From assembly GCF_027887165.1 (NCBI RefSeq), contig NC_077229.1, forward strand, positions 116,700,520-116,764,519: DNA of 64,000 nucleotides, written 5' to 3'. The notes under the pieces were generated by a model. The model was given only the letters and a program-made list of their open reading frames with translations. It had not been told where the DNA came from and did not search any database. This DNA comes from Monodelphis domestica. Taxonomy: Eukaryota; Chordata; Mammalia; Didelphimorphia; Didelphidae. Made by a program: the position numbers and the translations under genes. Positions 23,466 to 34,879 of the stretch are shown here, piece by piece; the stretch's first letter is position 1; the number at the start of each line of letters is the position of its first letter.

Positions 23466-23625
23466 TGTAATAGGCAGTGAAAACATTATCTTCATTTTAT
23501 AAAAGGGGAAAGAAGTTCTGAAATATTCTTGACCTTGTTTACAGTCATAGGGTGAATGTTAGAATATGATTTCAGTCTTCTAACTGTAGTGCTATTTTCA
23601 CTATACAATGCTTCCTTTAGAGTGT
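23466..23625 (-). mobile_element. MIR SINE fragment, minus strand
   Basis: CATTATCTTCATTTTATAAA, a GTTTACAGTCATAGGGTGAA block, TATGATTTCAGTCTTCTAAC and the ending TTTTCACTATACAATGCTTC. Confidence 0.65.
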
Positions 23626-23629
23626 ACCA

Positions 23630-24600
23630 TCACAAATAATCCTCTAGATATGTCTAAAATAGGTCTGAAATAAAATGCAGTAGTTATGAGATCTATTCAA
23701 TCCTAGACTATTTCTTTTAACATGAAAAAAAAAAATTGTTTTTTAACCAGTTAAACTCCTACATGCCAGAAACAAAATGTTCCTCAATAACTTTCTCTCA
23801 GATAGGAATTTATATACTCCTTTGATGCCAGCATTCATTGACACCCTGATAACTTTGCCAGATTAGGACCTATCTCCTCACATATGAATATAGACTTGAA
23901 GAGAATTTCTGGATTTATGAAATATAACACTTGTTTTCCCTCTACTAAAATTCTGGATGATAGCCTAGAAGGAGAGAAACAGACTTCCAACATGAGATTG
24001 TGGGACCTGACCACTATCTGCTACAAGGACATGTTCATCATAAGAAGAGATTTAAGCAACGACGATGACAACAACACTTTCCAACTGTGTTGTCACGTGG
24101 GGAAAGCATTGAAGAATGTTATCTAGATTCAATTCAATTCAGCCCATATTTGTACATAATAATATATATGTTTCATTTATTATCTGCTAAATATAGGATT
24201 TAAAATGAATGTCCAATATTTCAAGTATTATTTTTATAAAGTTTGTTCTCTAACAAAATAGAATCATGTGACTATGGTTTTCTACCTGCTCAAAAGCCCA
24301 CTCCACCAAAGCTGCAACAGGAAGGAAAAGAAAGAGTTAGATGGACCTCCACTCAATTTATATCCTGTCTACATCAGCACTTAATGATAGGAAGTGAGTG
24401 GGGTTCTGGGAATTGTAGTTTTGCTGGGGATTGTAGTTTTTAGAGTAACAGATGCTAATTACACAAAAGAGAACAACTACTTATGTAATTATTTATGAAG
24501 ACCATTTTGTAGTAAGTTTTATAACTGATGCTTCTCAGCTGCTTCCTAGTTCAAGGTATGGCTCAGAATCACAGCATTCTGTAATTGTAAAATGGAAAGG
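23630..24600. other. Unassigned sequence
   Basis: No repeat recognised. The 80-codon frame at 23884-24126 has no recognisable motif. Two near-identical short strings GGGAATTGTAGTTTTGCTGG / GGGATTGTAGTTTT lie in tandem at 24409-24441. Confidence 0.4.
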
Positions 24601-24607
24601 GACACCA

Positions 24608-24852
24608 ATGTGTTTGTATTGTGTTGTGTCCAACTCTTTATGACCTGGTAGACTATATTGTCCCTGGAACTATCTTGACAAAGATACTGGAGTGGTTTAT
24701 CATTTCATTTTCCAGTGAATTAAGGCAAATGGAGGTTAAGTGACTTGACCATAGTCACAAAGCTAGTAAATATCTAAGCTTGGGCTTGAACTCAAGTATT
24801 CCTGACTTCATGTCAGGTGCTCTATCCACTGAGTCAACCAGCTACCTCCTAA
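24608..24852 (-). mobile_element. RTE-tailed CORE-SINE (MAR4/RTESINE-like), minus strand
   Basis: Starts with RTE/BovB-like text (TGTGTCCAACTCTTTATGAC, CTTGACAAAGATACTGGAGT, GGTTTATCATTTCATTTTCC) and runs into a reversed CORE-SINE (GGTTAAGTGACTTGACC, AAAGCTAGTAAATATC, TTGAACTCAAGTATTCCTGA, GTGCTCTATCCACTGAGTCA, ACCAGCTACC). It is the reverse of the elements at 9 kb. Confidence 0.92.
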
Positions 24853-24854
24853 AT

Positions 24855-25095
24855 GGGACACTGGCAGTGATCTATTCTGTTCTAACCCTAAAAGGAATCT
24901 TCAGTAGAATATATAAAATTTTTTCATTCAGTTTTTCCACCTCAAGACCCACAAGTAAGGGGAATTGTATACTTCCTGAGAGAGTCTTTTTCTTGGTTGT
25001 ATAGATTCTAATTATCAGAAAATTATTCCTCATGTCAAATCTAATTTGCTTCTGTAACTTCTGCTTATTGCTCCTGGTTCAAATAATCAATCAAT
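24855..25095 (-). mobile_element. CR1/L3 LINE fragment, minus strand
   Basis: ATTATTCCTCATGTCAAATC, TAATTTGCTTCTGTAACTTC and TGCTTATTGCTCCTGGTTC parallel the reversed L3 block (…TTCCTTATATTGAGC…CTGCCTCCCTGTAACTTCCA…). Confidence 0.7.
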
Positions 25096-25469
25096 GATAC
25101 AGCAATCTCATAAGTACTAAAGACAGACACCCTGACTTAGTTATAGATCCAGTGGACTTTGGATCCAGGAAGTTCCCAAGTTCAAGTTCCCAAGTGGCTT
25201 GGCCAAGTTACTTACCTTCTCAACACATTAGGTCACTCCCTAAGAATGTATTTTGTGGAGAAAGTGCCAATAAGCTTTAGTAAAGTGAATTTGTTCACTC
25301 TATATTTCCCTATGCCAATAAAATCATGCAACCAGTACTTATTTCCATTTATTAAGCATCTGTTACATAGAACATGTATTAAGTTAGGCATTGAAGTTGC
25401 AATGACAAAAAGAAAATAATACTTAACTTCAAGAAGTTTATGATCTATATGGAAGAATCCATATAAATG

Positions 25470-25620
25470 AGATCACTGAATTTGAGAGAAGTGACCTCAA
25501 TGGAAATCTATTCCACTTGTCTGTTCAGAAAAATAATTCCAAATTATAGGTATCAATGGAAATACATTTCACTTGAAGTCATTCAATGTGTTCAATTTTC
25601 CATAGATATTTATTAACTAT
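25470..25620 (-). mobile_element. Probable CR1/L3 scrap, minus strand
   Basis: GAGAGAAGTGACCTCAATGG and CTATTCCACTTGTCTGTTCA resemble the reversed L3 3' region. Weak. Confidence 0.35.
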
Positions 25621-25621
25621 T

Positions 25622-25738
25622 AATCTTTTGACTTCTCTGGACCTCCATTTCCTCATATGTAAAATGAAAGGGTTGGACTCAGATCTAAAGTCCTATCCAG
25701 TTCTATACTCCTGTGCTCCTATAACAAATCATATAAAT
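25622..25738 (+). mobile_element. MIR/THER-type SINE 3' half
   Basis: CCATTTCCTCATATGTAAAA, TGAAAGGGTTGGACTCAGAT, CCTATCCAGTTCTATACTCC. Confidence 0.8.
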
Positions 25739-25774
25739 AAGCATTCTACTTTCACAGGATGATTTCAATAGATG

Positions 25775-27300
25775 GATGACTTCCTGACTATCAAGGTAGC
25801 CATTTCACTTTTGGACTATTCTTATTGTGAGGGAGTATTATCTTTTTTTCCCCCTGAACTAAATTTCTTTGTGATTTCTCTACAACATTTTCATTATAAT
25901 TTCTATCCTTTGCTTCTGTTTCTACCCTTGTGTCAAAAAGAGAAAGTTTAATGTCTTTTCCGCATGACAGCTCTTCAAATAGTTCAAAACAGTGCTCAGA
26001 TCTCCTCTGGGTCTCCTCTTCTGCATAGTTCCTTCAAGCTTTCTTCATTGCATGGATACAAAACCCTTGATCATTCTAGTTGTTGCCCTCTAGACATTCT
26101 CCACTTCAAAATTTATTTTTAAAACTATGAGGTCCAGAATTGAATGAGGTGTTCAAGAATAGGCCTGAAAAAGGCAAAATACAGAGATATTGTCTCATCA
26201 TTATTATTAGCTATCCTTGTCTTCATATATCCCAAAATATGTCAGCTTTTTTGGGGGGAGGCTAGTACAGCTCTCTGCTGATTACTAATTAACTTGCAGT
26301 ACAAAAAATTTGAAGACCCTTTTTTTCAGACAAATTACTGTTTTCCATGTGGATAGGGACCTCATAGTTGGCATCATAAAGGCTGGTGGTCTGATGCTGA
26401 ATCAAGCACTTACCAGATGTGACCTTAGGGAAGTCATTAGCCTCAATTCTCTCATCTCTAAAATGAAGAGATTACACCAGATGGACATTAAGATTCATTC
26501 TAACTCCAAATGTATGTTCCCAAATATCTGTACATTTGATCATTCCAAATTATATGATTTTACATTAATTCCTCTCTAGTTTAATCATATTAAACTCAGT
26601 CCAAACAAATAAGCAAAGACTGTCAAAATTATTTTGGATTCTGACTTTGCCAAATAGTGTATCTTTCCCTCCCCACTCAGTGCCATCGCAAAATCTGATG
26701 AGCATTTAATGTATGTAGCTATTCAAGTCATTGATAAAACTGTAAAGAGTTCAGGACTCAACACTGGGTAACTCCATTGGAGACCTCCTGCCATGTCAAC
26801 AGTGTTTTAAAGTCATTGAATTGTGGGGTTATCAAGCACAATTTTCTCCATATATTCCATAAAACTAAGATGAGATACTTCAACAAAAACTTTGCTAAAA
26901 TTCAGGTAAACATCATCTAGGCACAGTATCCCTTTAACATTTTGATAACCCTGAAATAAAGGGAATGTGGCTAGCCTGGAATGAACTATTCTTGAAAATC
27001 GATGTTGGTTCTTTATTAGCCCTGCCCCTATTGCAAGATATTCATCAATCATCTCCTTAATATTCTAGAAATTTCCTGGGAGTTAAAAACAAGCCTACTC
27101 ATTAGCCTAGAGTTTTCAAACTCTTCTCTTTTTTGAAATAAGGATATTTACCTTTTCCAGTATTAGAGTACTTCACAATTTTTAATTAAATATTCCAATC
27201 AGTGGTTCAAGACAACTTGCAATGGCACTAAGTTCCTTCAGGACCTAAGAGAATAGTTCTTCTAGGACAAGAAACTGGAATTTATCAAAGGAAACTATTC
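25775..27300 (-). mobile_element. Long CR1/L3 LINE, minus strand, with a MIR inserted
   Basis: A chain of reversed L3 blocks in the correct order: AGATCTCCTCTGGGTCTCCT, GTTGCCCTCTAGACATTCTC, TCCAGAATTGAATGAGGTGT, GGCAAAATACAGAGATATTG, CTCTGCTGATTACTAATTAA, TTTGGATTCTGACTTTGCC, GTCATTGATAAAACTGTAAA, TCAACACTGGGTAACTCCAT and TTCAGGTAAACATCATCTAG. A plus-strand MIR interrupts it at about 26370-26500. No intact frame. This is the longest L3 remnant here. Confidence 0.8.
26368..26502 (+). mobile_element. MIR SINE nested in the CR1/L3
   Basis: CAGATGTGACCTTAGGGAAG, AGCCTCAATTCTCTCATCTC, TAAAATGAAGAGATTACACC, AGATTCATTCTAACTCC; L3 text resumes after it. Confidence 0.8.
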
Positions 27301-27930
27301 TCTCTTACTATTTACTGACTTATATAAGATCAAATCCCTATCAGACATTTTTATTCTACCATCTCAGTGAAAAGATTATTTTCCTTGGCATAAAAAACAT
27401 GAATCAAAGAAGAATCAAGTATTTCTACATTCTCTTTATTGTCAGTTATCCTCCTTCTATACATCTCCAAATAGAGGCCTTCAATCTCTTTGTAAGTACA
27501 AAATTGAAGGTAGATGATATACAAAGTAATTTTAAAGAGAATTCAGAACTAAGGGGTTCAATAAAGGCTTCATGTAAAAAGTGTCTCAAGCTGAATTTGA
27601 AGAAAGTGAGGGATCCTAGAAAGGAAGTACTGCCTTCTGGGTAGGCAGTGAAGAATCTGTATGATTTCAAAGAGATGAGAATAAAATGGTATCTAAGAAG
27701 ATCATCAGTTAGAGAAGTTTGGCAAAATATAGATTGGGGATATGGGGAGTGACAATGAACAATAAAAAGAATGATAGACTAGAGAGAGAGAGCTTATGAC
27801 AGATTTTAAGTGCTGGATTTAAAAGAAAAATTCATCCTAAAAACAACTTAGAGCAACTGAAACTAAACAAAATGAAATAAAACAATCTTCTGCATGACAC
27901 TTGAATATCAAGTTAAGTATTTATTATGTG
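27301..27930. other. Unassigned sequence
   Basis: No repeat recognised. The frames at 27399-27644 (+) and 27446-27670 (-) overlap one another and show no motif. Confidence 0.4.
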
Positions 27931-27937
27931 CTTTTGT

Positions 27938-28195
27938 TATTATTGTTTAATGTATCAATCATGTCTGACTCCTCATGACCCTATTGGAGGTTCTCTTGGC
28001 AAAGTTACTGGAGTGGTTGGCCTTTTCCTTTTCCAGCTCATTTTACCAATGAGAAAACTGAGGCAAAATGAATTAAATGATTCACCTAGGGACACACAGC
28101 TAATTATTCCAAGGACAAACTTGAACTCCAGTCTTCCCAACTCTAGCTCTTCTACTGTGATACTTAGCTGTTTTATTATTTGTCTAACCACTGGA
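27938..28195 (-). mobile_element. RTE-tailed CORE-SINE, minus strand
   Basis: CATGTCTGACTCCTCATGAC, CTCTTGGCAAAGTTACTGGA, GTGGTTGGCCTTTTCCTTTT, AGCTCATTTTACCAATGAGA, AAACTGAGGCAAAATGAATT, GGGACACACAGCTAATTATT, TTGAACTCCAGTCTTCCC. Same family and direction as 24608-24852. Confidence 0.92.
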
Positions 28196-28674
28196 AATGA
28201 AATACAAGAAAAAAAAAAGGAAAGAAAGTTTCTGCCATTTAAAGTAACTTTCATCTTGCATCCTAATGCTAGAAGATAACACAAATGGAAACTGAAGAGA
28301 GTAGAGCAGGGCAGAATACAAAAAGGTGGCAACTAGGAAAATGGAATGATAGAGATACACTGGAAAAGAAGCAATAAGACCTAAAGAGGAATCAAGAAAT
28401 GTTAAACTTAAATATTTTCCTTAAAATGATGGTTCTTGGAGGAAACAATGAAGCAGAAGAAGGCACTACAAAGGTGGAGAGTACTTCCAATATGAGAAAT
28501 TCAAGGGTAGGATGAACTTCTAGCATGAGAAGGCTTGAATGGGAGAGATAGAATCAGAAATAAAGCCTGAAAAAGAAAGAAATCACATTTCAAACTTGCT
28601 TCAAATTTTTCATCACAGCTAGTATGTCTCTTCTCTATGCCTTTCTCTGAGAATTTATTTATTCAAGCTAAATA

Positions 28675-28875
28675 GGGTAGCAACATGATATAGTGGGAAG
28701 TACAATGATTTAGGAAACAGGAACCCTGAAGATTCTGCCTTTGTTGCTTAGTTTGTGTGATGTTGATAAGTTGCTTAATTTTCCCGTTTCCTCAGTTTCC
28801 TCATCTACAAAATGAGTGCGTTGGATTAGAAGGTTTCTATATTCTATTCCATTTCAACAATCCTTTGATTTCTTG
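28675..28875 (+). mobile_element. MIR-type SINE
   Basis: TAGTGGGAAGTACAATG head, a TGTGTGATGTTGATAAGTTG block, TCAGTTTCCTCATCTACAAA, ATGAGTGCGTTGGATTAGAA and the CTATTCCATTTCAACAA tail. Confidence 0.85.
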
Positions 28876-28884
28876 TTCCTTCAA

Positions 28885-29400
28885 TTGATCAATTGATTCA
28901 ACTGATATAGAATCAATATCTTTTACCATACTGCTTGTCCTTCTCTGGGTAATCTCTAGTTAATACCCTTCCTGAACTGTGACTTCTAGAACTGACATTG
29001 TAAGCTTGTTATGATCAGTAAAGAGGAGAGATGAATTATTACCTTCTTAGTCCTGGAAGGAATTTTAGTGAATCTGTGATTGAATTAACTCCTTTGGCTC
29101 TCTCCTCACCCTGTTCATTCATATATCCCTTTTTGAGTCCTCAAAAATATCTACAGACCTGTCTCAGGCTTGAAACAGAAAATGAAATATAATAAAACAA
29201 AATCCTATAGTCTGGCTATTTCTCCCACATTTGGAAGTTGATTTTTTTAAACACAAGTTTAAGACTTTACATTCATTCCTATCAGATATGATGTCATTAG
29301 ATGCAGCCAAATGCTCTACTTTCTCAAGATATTTTTGGATCTAGACTCATCATCCAATGAGTTAGCTATCACTCTCGGCTTAGTGTGGGAGGCTCTCTTT
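28885..29400 (-). mobile_element. CR1/L3 LINE fragment, minus strand
   Basis: GTCCTTCTCTGGGTAATCTC, CCTTCCTGAACTGTGACTTC, AAGACTTTACATTCATTCCT, TGATGTCATTAGATGCAGCC, AAATGCTCTACTTTCTCAAG, ATATTTTTGGATCTAGACTC and GTTAGCTATCACTCTCGGCT all fall in L3 order. Confidence 0.75.
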
Positions 29401-29597
29401 TAACTAAGTGGTACACATGAGGTTCTATCTCTTTAGCAAACTTTCTTGGCCCTCCCCTAGCTCTGAGGCTGCTCCAAGGAGAATGAGTCTCCTCTGTGAC
29501 TGCTTAGAGGTTGGTGGTGACTGTGACAGACTTTATCTGCCTGAGACAGCTCAAAGAGGAATTTTTTAGGAAAATGCCATTAGGGAAAAGTAGGAAA

Positions 29598-29706
29598 AAT
29601 CTTTTATGTCTATCTTTTACATCTCATAAGTCAGTTTAGATAATATTTGTAAAGTGTTTTGCACAGTTTCTGGCACATAGTAGAATCGTAATAAATGCTT
29701 TTTCTC
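29598..29706 (+). mobile_element. MIR-type SINE 3' end
   Basis: AATATTTGTAAAGTGTTTTG, CACAGTTTCTGGCACATAGT and AATCGTAATAAATGC. Confidence 0.7.
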
Positions 29707-30039
29707 CCTCCCAGAAAAATATGAGTTTCTCAACTAATTGAAAAATATTACTTCAAACAATTTTGTGTCATTGGAGAAGGCTAGGATACCTCCCAAAGAG
29801 GTTTCCATTTAGTCTTGTTTCTTTCCCTTTTCACCCCCATAGCACCAGTTGCCTTGCCAAAAAAGGGAATTAATTTTAGGTCACTTAATTTTCAATCAAT
29901 TATAATTGTCACATTTTTCAAATCTAGATTTTTTTTTACCAATTTCTCTTCCATTATGATCATAAAAAGCAAAAAGTAGAAGCTTTTATTCTTGTCTTAA
30001 TATGTCTATAAATATATGCCCCCAAATATATAGAGACAA

Positions 30040-31150
30040 ACATATATATGTTATTAATTTTTCCAGATTACATCAACACAATTTTTAATAATTGTTTTCT
30101 GACATTTTGTATTCCATATCATTTTTTCCTTCCCTAAAAAGTCAGGTAATGTGATAGAGTTTGTATATATGTTATCATACAATACATTTTCCTGTGCTCG
30201 TCATGTTGTGAAACAAAACACATATTGTTATGCTAAAGAAAAATTTATGGAAGAAGTAAAATGAAGAATGGCATTCTTCAATTTGCATTTAGACACTCTC
30301 AGTTCCTTCTATGGTGGGAGATAACCTTTTTTATTGTATGCACCCTTAATGAGAAGGACTTTGGAGGTATAAGCTGGTTATGTTAAATGATTCATTGGGG
30401 AGAGTAGTGTCCCAAAGAATCACAGTGGGGATTGTGAAGAGTGAATCAAACTCTCTTTGTCTATCAATATACAACTTAGTACTCCTGGTTAGTGACCTTT
30501 CTTTTTTTTTTATGTTTTTGGATTTTCTTTTGACAATTGACTCATAGACCCCATAACTCAACTATGTATCCTGAGTTAATCTGGGTTTTGGACAACACCG
30601 TCCTCAAGGGGGGATTGTATAATTTTCATAAAATCCAAGACTTAAAAATATTTTGAGAAAAATTTCAGGAAAAGAAGCTAGCTAACTCTTTGAATCAAGA
30701 AAAAGAACTGTGAAGAAAGTGCTTTAAAGAAATCTATACTATATCAGAAAATCCAAAATGAACTTTGGAATGTAATTGATTGAAATTAAGGGGGTTGAAT
30801 ACATTTATTCTGAATGTAAATGCTTATGCCAAAGGGGACTTCCCCTAATTGGCTTTTTTGTCAATGCACTCAGCAATAGGTTTTGCCCTTTCTCTTTTAT
30901 TTCCCTCTTATCTCCAACTATTGTAATTTCCTCTTAGAAAGTGCAATATTGTATACACCTTAAGCTAGAAGATCTTTCGAGGTATAAACTGGTTATATTA
31001 AATAATTCATTGGGGAGGCTAGTCTCCCAAAGAATCACAGGGGGAATTGTGAAGAGTGACTCAAACTCTTTTTGTCTGTAAATCAGCAACTTTTAATGTA
31101 ATCAGTAAAAAATTTAAGTCCATCATCATGAGTCCCTCTTAGTTATCCCC
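30040..31150 (-). mobile_element. L1 LINE 3' region, minus strand, split by an ERV fossil
   Basis: 30040-30335 matches the reversed L1 3' UTR also seen at 62688: TCCAGATTACATCAACACAA, GTCATGTTGTGAAACAAAAC, ACACATATTG, GAAGAATGGCATTCTTCAAT, CTCAGTTCCTTCTATGG. After the ERV fossil the match resumes briefly at about 31110 with CATCATGAGTCCCTCTTAG. Confidence 0.75.
30336..31109 (+). mobile_element. Endogenous retrovirus fossil with two partial LTRs
   Basis: Two direct copies of about 145 bp (30338-30482 and 30947-31092) share GAGGTATAA…TGGTTAT, TTCATTGGGGAG and TCCCAAAGAATCACAG. A purine-rich AAGGGGGGAT lies at about 30606-30615, directly before a TGTATAATTT that could open the right LTR. This is the layout of a polypurine tract and 3' LTR, so 30338-30482 would be the end of a truncated left LTR. 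Almost no internal region remains. An old broken fossil inserted in L1. Confidence 0.6.
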
Positions 31151-31249
31151 AAACTGGTTTTTAACTTTTTAATTAGAATTACATTTTACTTATATTAGAT
31201 ATTTTATTTTAAAGTCATGACAAATTATGATGAAAAGACACCAAATCCT

Positions 31250-31428
31250 TGACACCAAGGAGATAGCTATGTGACTAAGAGGAAAGAATGTTGAACCTGG
31301 AGTCAGCAGCACAAGTTTAAATATGGTGTCAGATACTTATTAACCATGACACCAAGCAATTTGCTTAACTTCCAATGACTTCCATTTCCTTATCTTTAAG
31401 TTAAAGATAATAATACCAGTTACCTTTG
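31250..31428 (+). mobile_element. CORE-SINE (MIR/MON-type)
   Basis: GGAGATAGCTATGTGACTAA head, GAACCTGGAGTCAGCAGCAC, a TGTCAGATACTTATTAACC block, AGATAATAATACCAGTTACC tail. Confidence 0.8.
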
Positions 31429-32265
31429 GGGGGGGCAGTGGGTGAAGCTTCAGCAAAATAGAGATTTCAATTTCTTCAGTGATGTAGTAATACCATGATG
31501 CTTCTGAGGAGATCACCATGTTTCAGGTTTTGAACTTGTATTCCTTTAATTTGCTTTCCTCAAGGTACTTTATCTTTAACTTTTGATCATTCTGGCTTGA
31601 GCATACACAACAAGAATATGTTTTAACATCTTAGCCCACTCTTTTTTAAGTGTTTGATAAAAAAGGGGCTTTTTTCCCCTTCTCATATCTCTTCTTAAAA
31701 GCCAACCTTGGTCAAATTATAATTTGGTTATAATTTGGCAGTTTCCTTTATGAGGTGAGGGAATATGGCCATAGGACACAACATACAATATTAGATTTTA
31801 CTGATAAGTTAATTTTGTCAAAAGATTTTCCCCATTTCTTTTAATTCTTTATTTTAATAGATCTCTCTAGAAGAGAGAGTGAAAAGTGGCATATGGGAAA
31901 TATAGATGATGTAAAAAACAGGATACATAAATATAATTTATTTATACAATTTTAAAATTTTGTCAGCATTCATGAAAAATATATAGGCAAATAATTATGT
32001 CACTGTTTGTCTTAATATGAGTCAGAAATAGCCAATAATATGAATCAACAACATCAGACAGCCTCTATGAGTAGAAGCATTTAAGCAGGCTCTGGATGAC
32101 CATTTTTGAGGATACTGCAGAGGGAAGAATTGCTATATGAGAGGATTAGTTCTTTTGCTTCTGATTCCTTTAAGTTCTGAAATTCTCTGTAATCTGGTTT
32201 CTGACAATCATTCAACAAAAACTGCTCTCTCCAGAGTTGTTGGCGATATCCCAAGTGCAAATATA
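31429..32265. other. Unassigned AT-rich sequence
   Basis: No recognised family or frame. Confidence 0.4.
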
Positions 32266-32495
32266 ATTCCTTTTTGTCTTTATATTTTTTCTTGATCTCT
32301 CTGATGTATTTGACACCATTGTTAACTATTCCTAGACTGTCTATCCTTTATTTCTCTGTCTCTTTCTTTTGGAAAATGATCTCCCCTAGTTGTCCTATTT
32401 CTTATATCACTGTTGTTTTTCAGATTCCTTTGTTGAATCATACATATTATGCCCAGTAGATTTGAATCTCCCTAAAGCTCTGTCCTGGACTCTCT

Positions 32496-32785
32496 CCTCT
32501 GACTTCCTTAGTTTCCTTTAAGTCCCAACAAAAATCCTACATCCTTAGCAAGTCTTGTTCAACCTCTCTTAAATCCAGTGTCTTTTATCACTTAGTTATT
32601 TCTTATTAATCCTGTATATAGCTTGATTTACATTTTTTCATGTTTTTCTCACCCTTTAGACTTCAAGCTCTTTATGGGGAAGGGCTATCTTTTGACTTTT
32701 TATCTGTATCAATAATGCTTGGAACATATCTGGCACAGTGTAGGCACTTGATAAATATTTATTGAATGAACTGAATTTTTCCTGT
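32496..32785 (+). mobile_element. L2 3'-end copy inserted into the older L2
   Basis: GTCCCAACAAAAATCCTACA, GACTTCAAGCTCTTTATGGG, GAACATATCTGGCACAGTGT, AGGCACTTGATAAATATTTA: a complete L2 3' terminus that splits the outer L2 exactly where its CTCCTCT…CACTTGGTGA text should be continuous. Confidence 0.75.
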
Positions 32786-33612
32786 AGACTCTATCACTTG
32801 GTGATCTCATCAGCTCAAATGCATTCTAATATCTTTACTATACAGATTACTGAAATTCATGCTGATTTATATAAATCTAATTTCTTTTGTGTACTCTATA
32901 TTTCATGTGTACTTACATAAACTTAATAATAGACACTTTGAAATAGATCTAGGATTTCAAATTTGGCACATTCAAAATAATTCCTTTTATTTCCTCAAGT
33001 CCACCCCTATGCTGAACTCCATTATGGTAAAGGTAACATTTTCCATTTGGATCATTTCCTTTTCATGACAGGTTCAAAAGTTTGTTGTTATTCTTAACTT
33101 CTCAGTCTATCTTATTATTTATATTTCCATAATAATTTTTATATGTGCTCTTCTGCTTGCTATTCATGCAACAAATATTCTAATTCAGTTTTTATCACTT
33201 TTCATTTGGTTCATTGAAATCATCTTTTAGTTGGTCTCCTTGTCCCTCCTCACTCTAATTTAATATCTCCATAATTGTTAAGGTAGTTTTGCTGAAGTGC
33301 AATTGTGAACATGCACCATTAAATAAAATTCAGTCTTTCCCTAAGATCAAATATCAATTCCTCTTTCTGATACTGAATGCTCTTTACAACCTAGCTTTTT
33401 CTATATAGTTTTCTTATATATTCTCTCTCTTATTCCCTTCCATGAACTTTACATTATAGCCTTCCCATCATGTTTGCTGTTTCTCACATATAACACTTCA
33501 TTTCCCATATCTCACCCTTGCTGTATCTGTCCTCAACACTGCACTGCCTACTCTCCATCTTTCTAAATATTGGAATGCCTGATTTCTATTAAAATTCAGT
33601 TCAAATTTCACC

Positions 33613-34648
33613 TTTTTTTTCTTTTTATCAACTCATTCCATTTTTTTTTCAATTTCATGTGAAGAAAAAATATTTTAACAATTGCTTTTTGACCTTTTGC
33701 AATCCGAATTCTTTCAATTTCATCCTTCTCTTTTAACTCCACAGATAGCAAAAATCTGATATAGTTTATTCCAGTATCATCTTGCAATAAATATTTTCCC
33801 ATCTTTGTTTTCTGAAAGAAGACATATCTCATAGGTAAGAAAAAAACTTATGAAGGAAATAATGCATGAAATGACATGTTTTCATTTGCATTCATACTCT
33901 GACAGGTCCTTCTGTGGGTATGGATAACACTTTTCTTCATGAGACCCTTGGGTTTGTCTTGGGTCCTTGTATTATTGATCATTTAGTTTTTCATAGTTGA
34001 ATATCCTGCAATGTTTCCTTTACTATATACAATATTCTCCTGGTTCTCTTCATCTTATTTTGCATCAATTCATAGAAGTCTTTACAAATTTTTTTAATGA
34101 AACCATTCTATTTGTTCATCGTTTTTTTTGTTTTTTTTTAATCAGGCAATAGTATTCCATTGCAATCACCCAGTTGATAAACTTCTCTTCTGTTTCTAAT
34201 TTTTTTCTGCCACAAAGAGAACTGCTATAAATATTATTATACACACAAGTCCTTTTCCCTTCTCTATGATCTCTTTGGGATACAGACCTATTAGTGAAAT
34301 TGTGGGGCTACAGGATATGCACAATTTATCATCTTTGGGGCATAACTCCAAATAGTTCTCCAGAATGCTTTCTATCAATTCACATTTTCACCAACAGAAT
34401 AGTAGATTGGCATGCTGATTTTCCCACTTCCCAGCATTTATCATTTTCCTTCTTTGTTATATTACCAATGTGATGATCATGAGGGGGGTATTTCAAAATT
34501 GTTTTAATTTGCTTTTCTGTAATCAGAAGTGATTTGGGACATTTTTTCATATGAATGGTAGATGTTTTGATTTCTTCATCTGAGAAGTGACTATTCCTAG
34601 CCTTTGACCATTTATCAACTGAAGAAAGACTTGTATCAAGATCCAAAT
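33613..34648 (-). mobile_element. L1 LINE, ORF2 C-terminus and 3' UTR, minus strand
   Basis: Begins with a poly(T) run (the reversed poly(A) tail) inside the L2 text and then gives the reversed 3' UTR. On the minus strand, 34380-34646 encodes a recognisable L1 ORF2 C-terminal segment: VDKWSKARNSHFSDEEIKTS then IHMKKCPKSLLITEKQIKTI, parallel to human L1 ORF2 (…KKWAKDMNRHFSKEDIYAA…HMKKCSSSLAIREMQIKT…), with ENDKCW where human has NNRCW. Downstream, 34196-34378 has LCPKDDKLCISCSPTISLIG. 5'-truncated, frames broken. Confidence 0.93.
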
Positions 34649-34722
34649 CTTAAATGAAGCCTGTCTTTATCCTCTCAGCTGCCAGTGTCCTCTGTCACCA
34701 AACTACTGTTATCTTAATTGTA

Positions 34723-34757
34723 TGTGTGTGTGTGTGTGTGTGCGTGTGTATGTGTAT
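34723..34757. repeat. (TG)n microsatellite
   Basis: About 30 bases of TG with one CG and one TA interruption. Confidence 0.9.
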
Positions 34758-34879
34758 TCAGCTTCTACATGTCAAAATTCAGAAGCTGCTTTTCCTTGGT
34801 GCATCCAGTTGTCTTCATAGGGTATTTCATTTTTCCCAATACAGATACTCATATCATACCCTCCTTTTGATACTCTAAA

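Larger units (their letters stand above)
32270..34760 (+). mobile_element. L2 LINE carrying two nested retroposons
   Basis: L2 text runs in order across three blocks. 32270-32495: TTTGACACCATTGTTAACTA to AGCTCTGTCCTGGACTCTCT. 32786-33612: ATCACTTGGTGATCTCATCA, through AGATCAAATATCAATTCC and ATGAACTTTACATTATAGCC, to GTTCAAATTTCACC. 34649-34760: TGAAGCCTGTCTTTATCCTC and CAGCTGCCAGTGTCC. The gaps are filled by an L2 3' end (32496-32785) and a minus-strand L1 (33613-34648), so the pieces are one old L2 with two later insertions. Confidence 0.8.

Noticed and set aside
27926-28332. Overlapping 117- and 119-codon frames on opposite strands
   Set aside because: They span an RTE-tailed SINE and show no motif.
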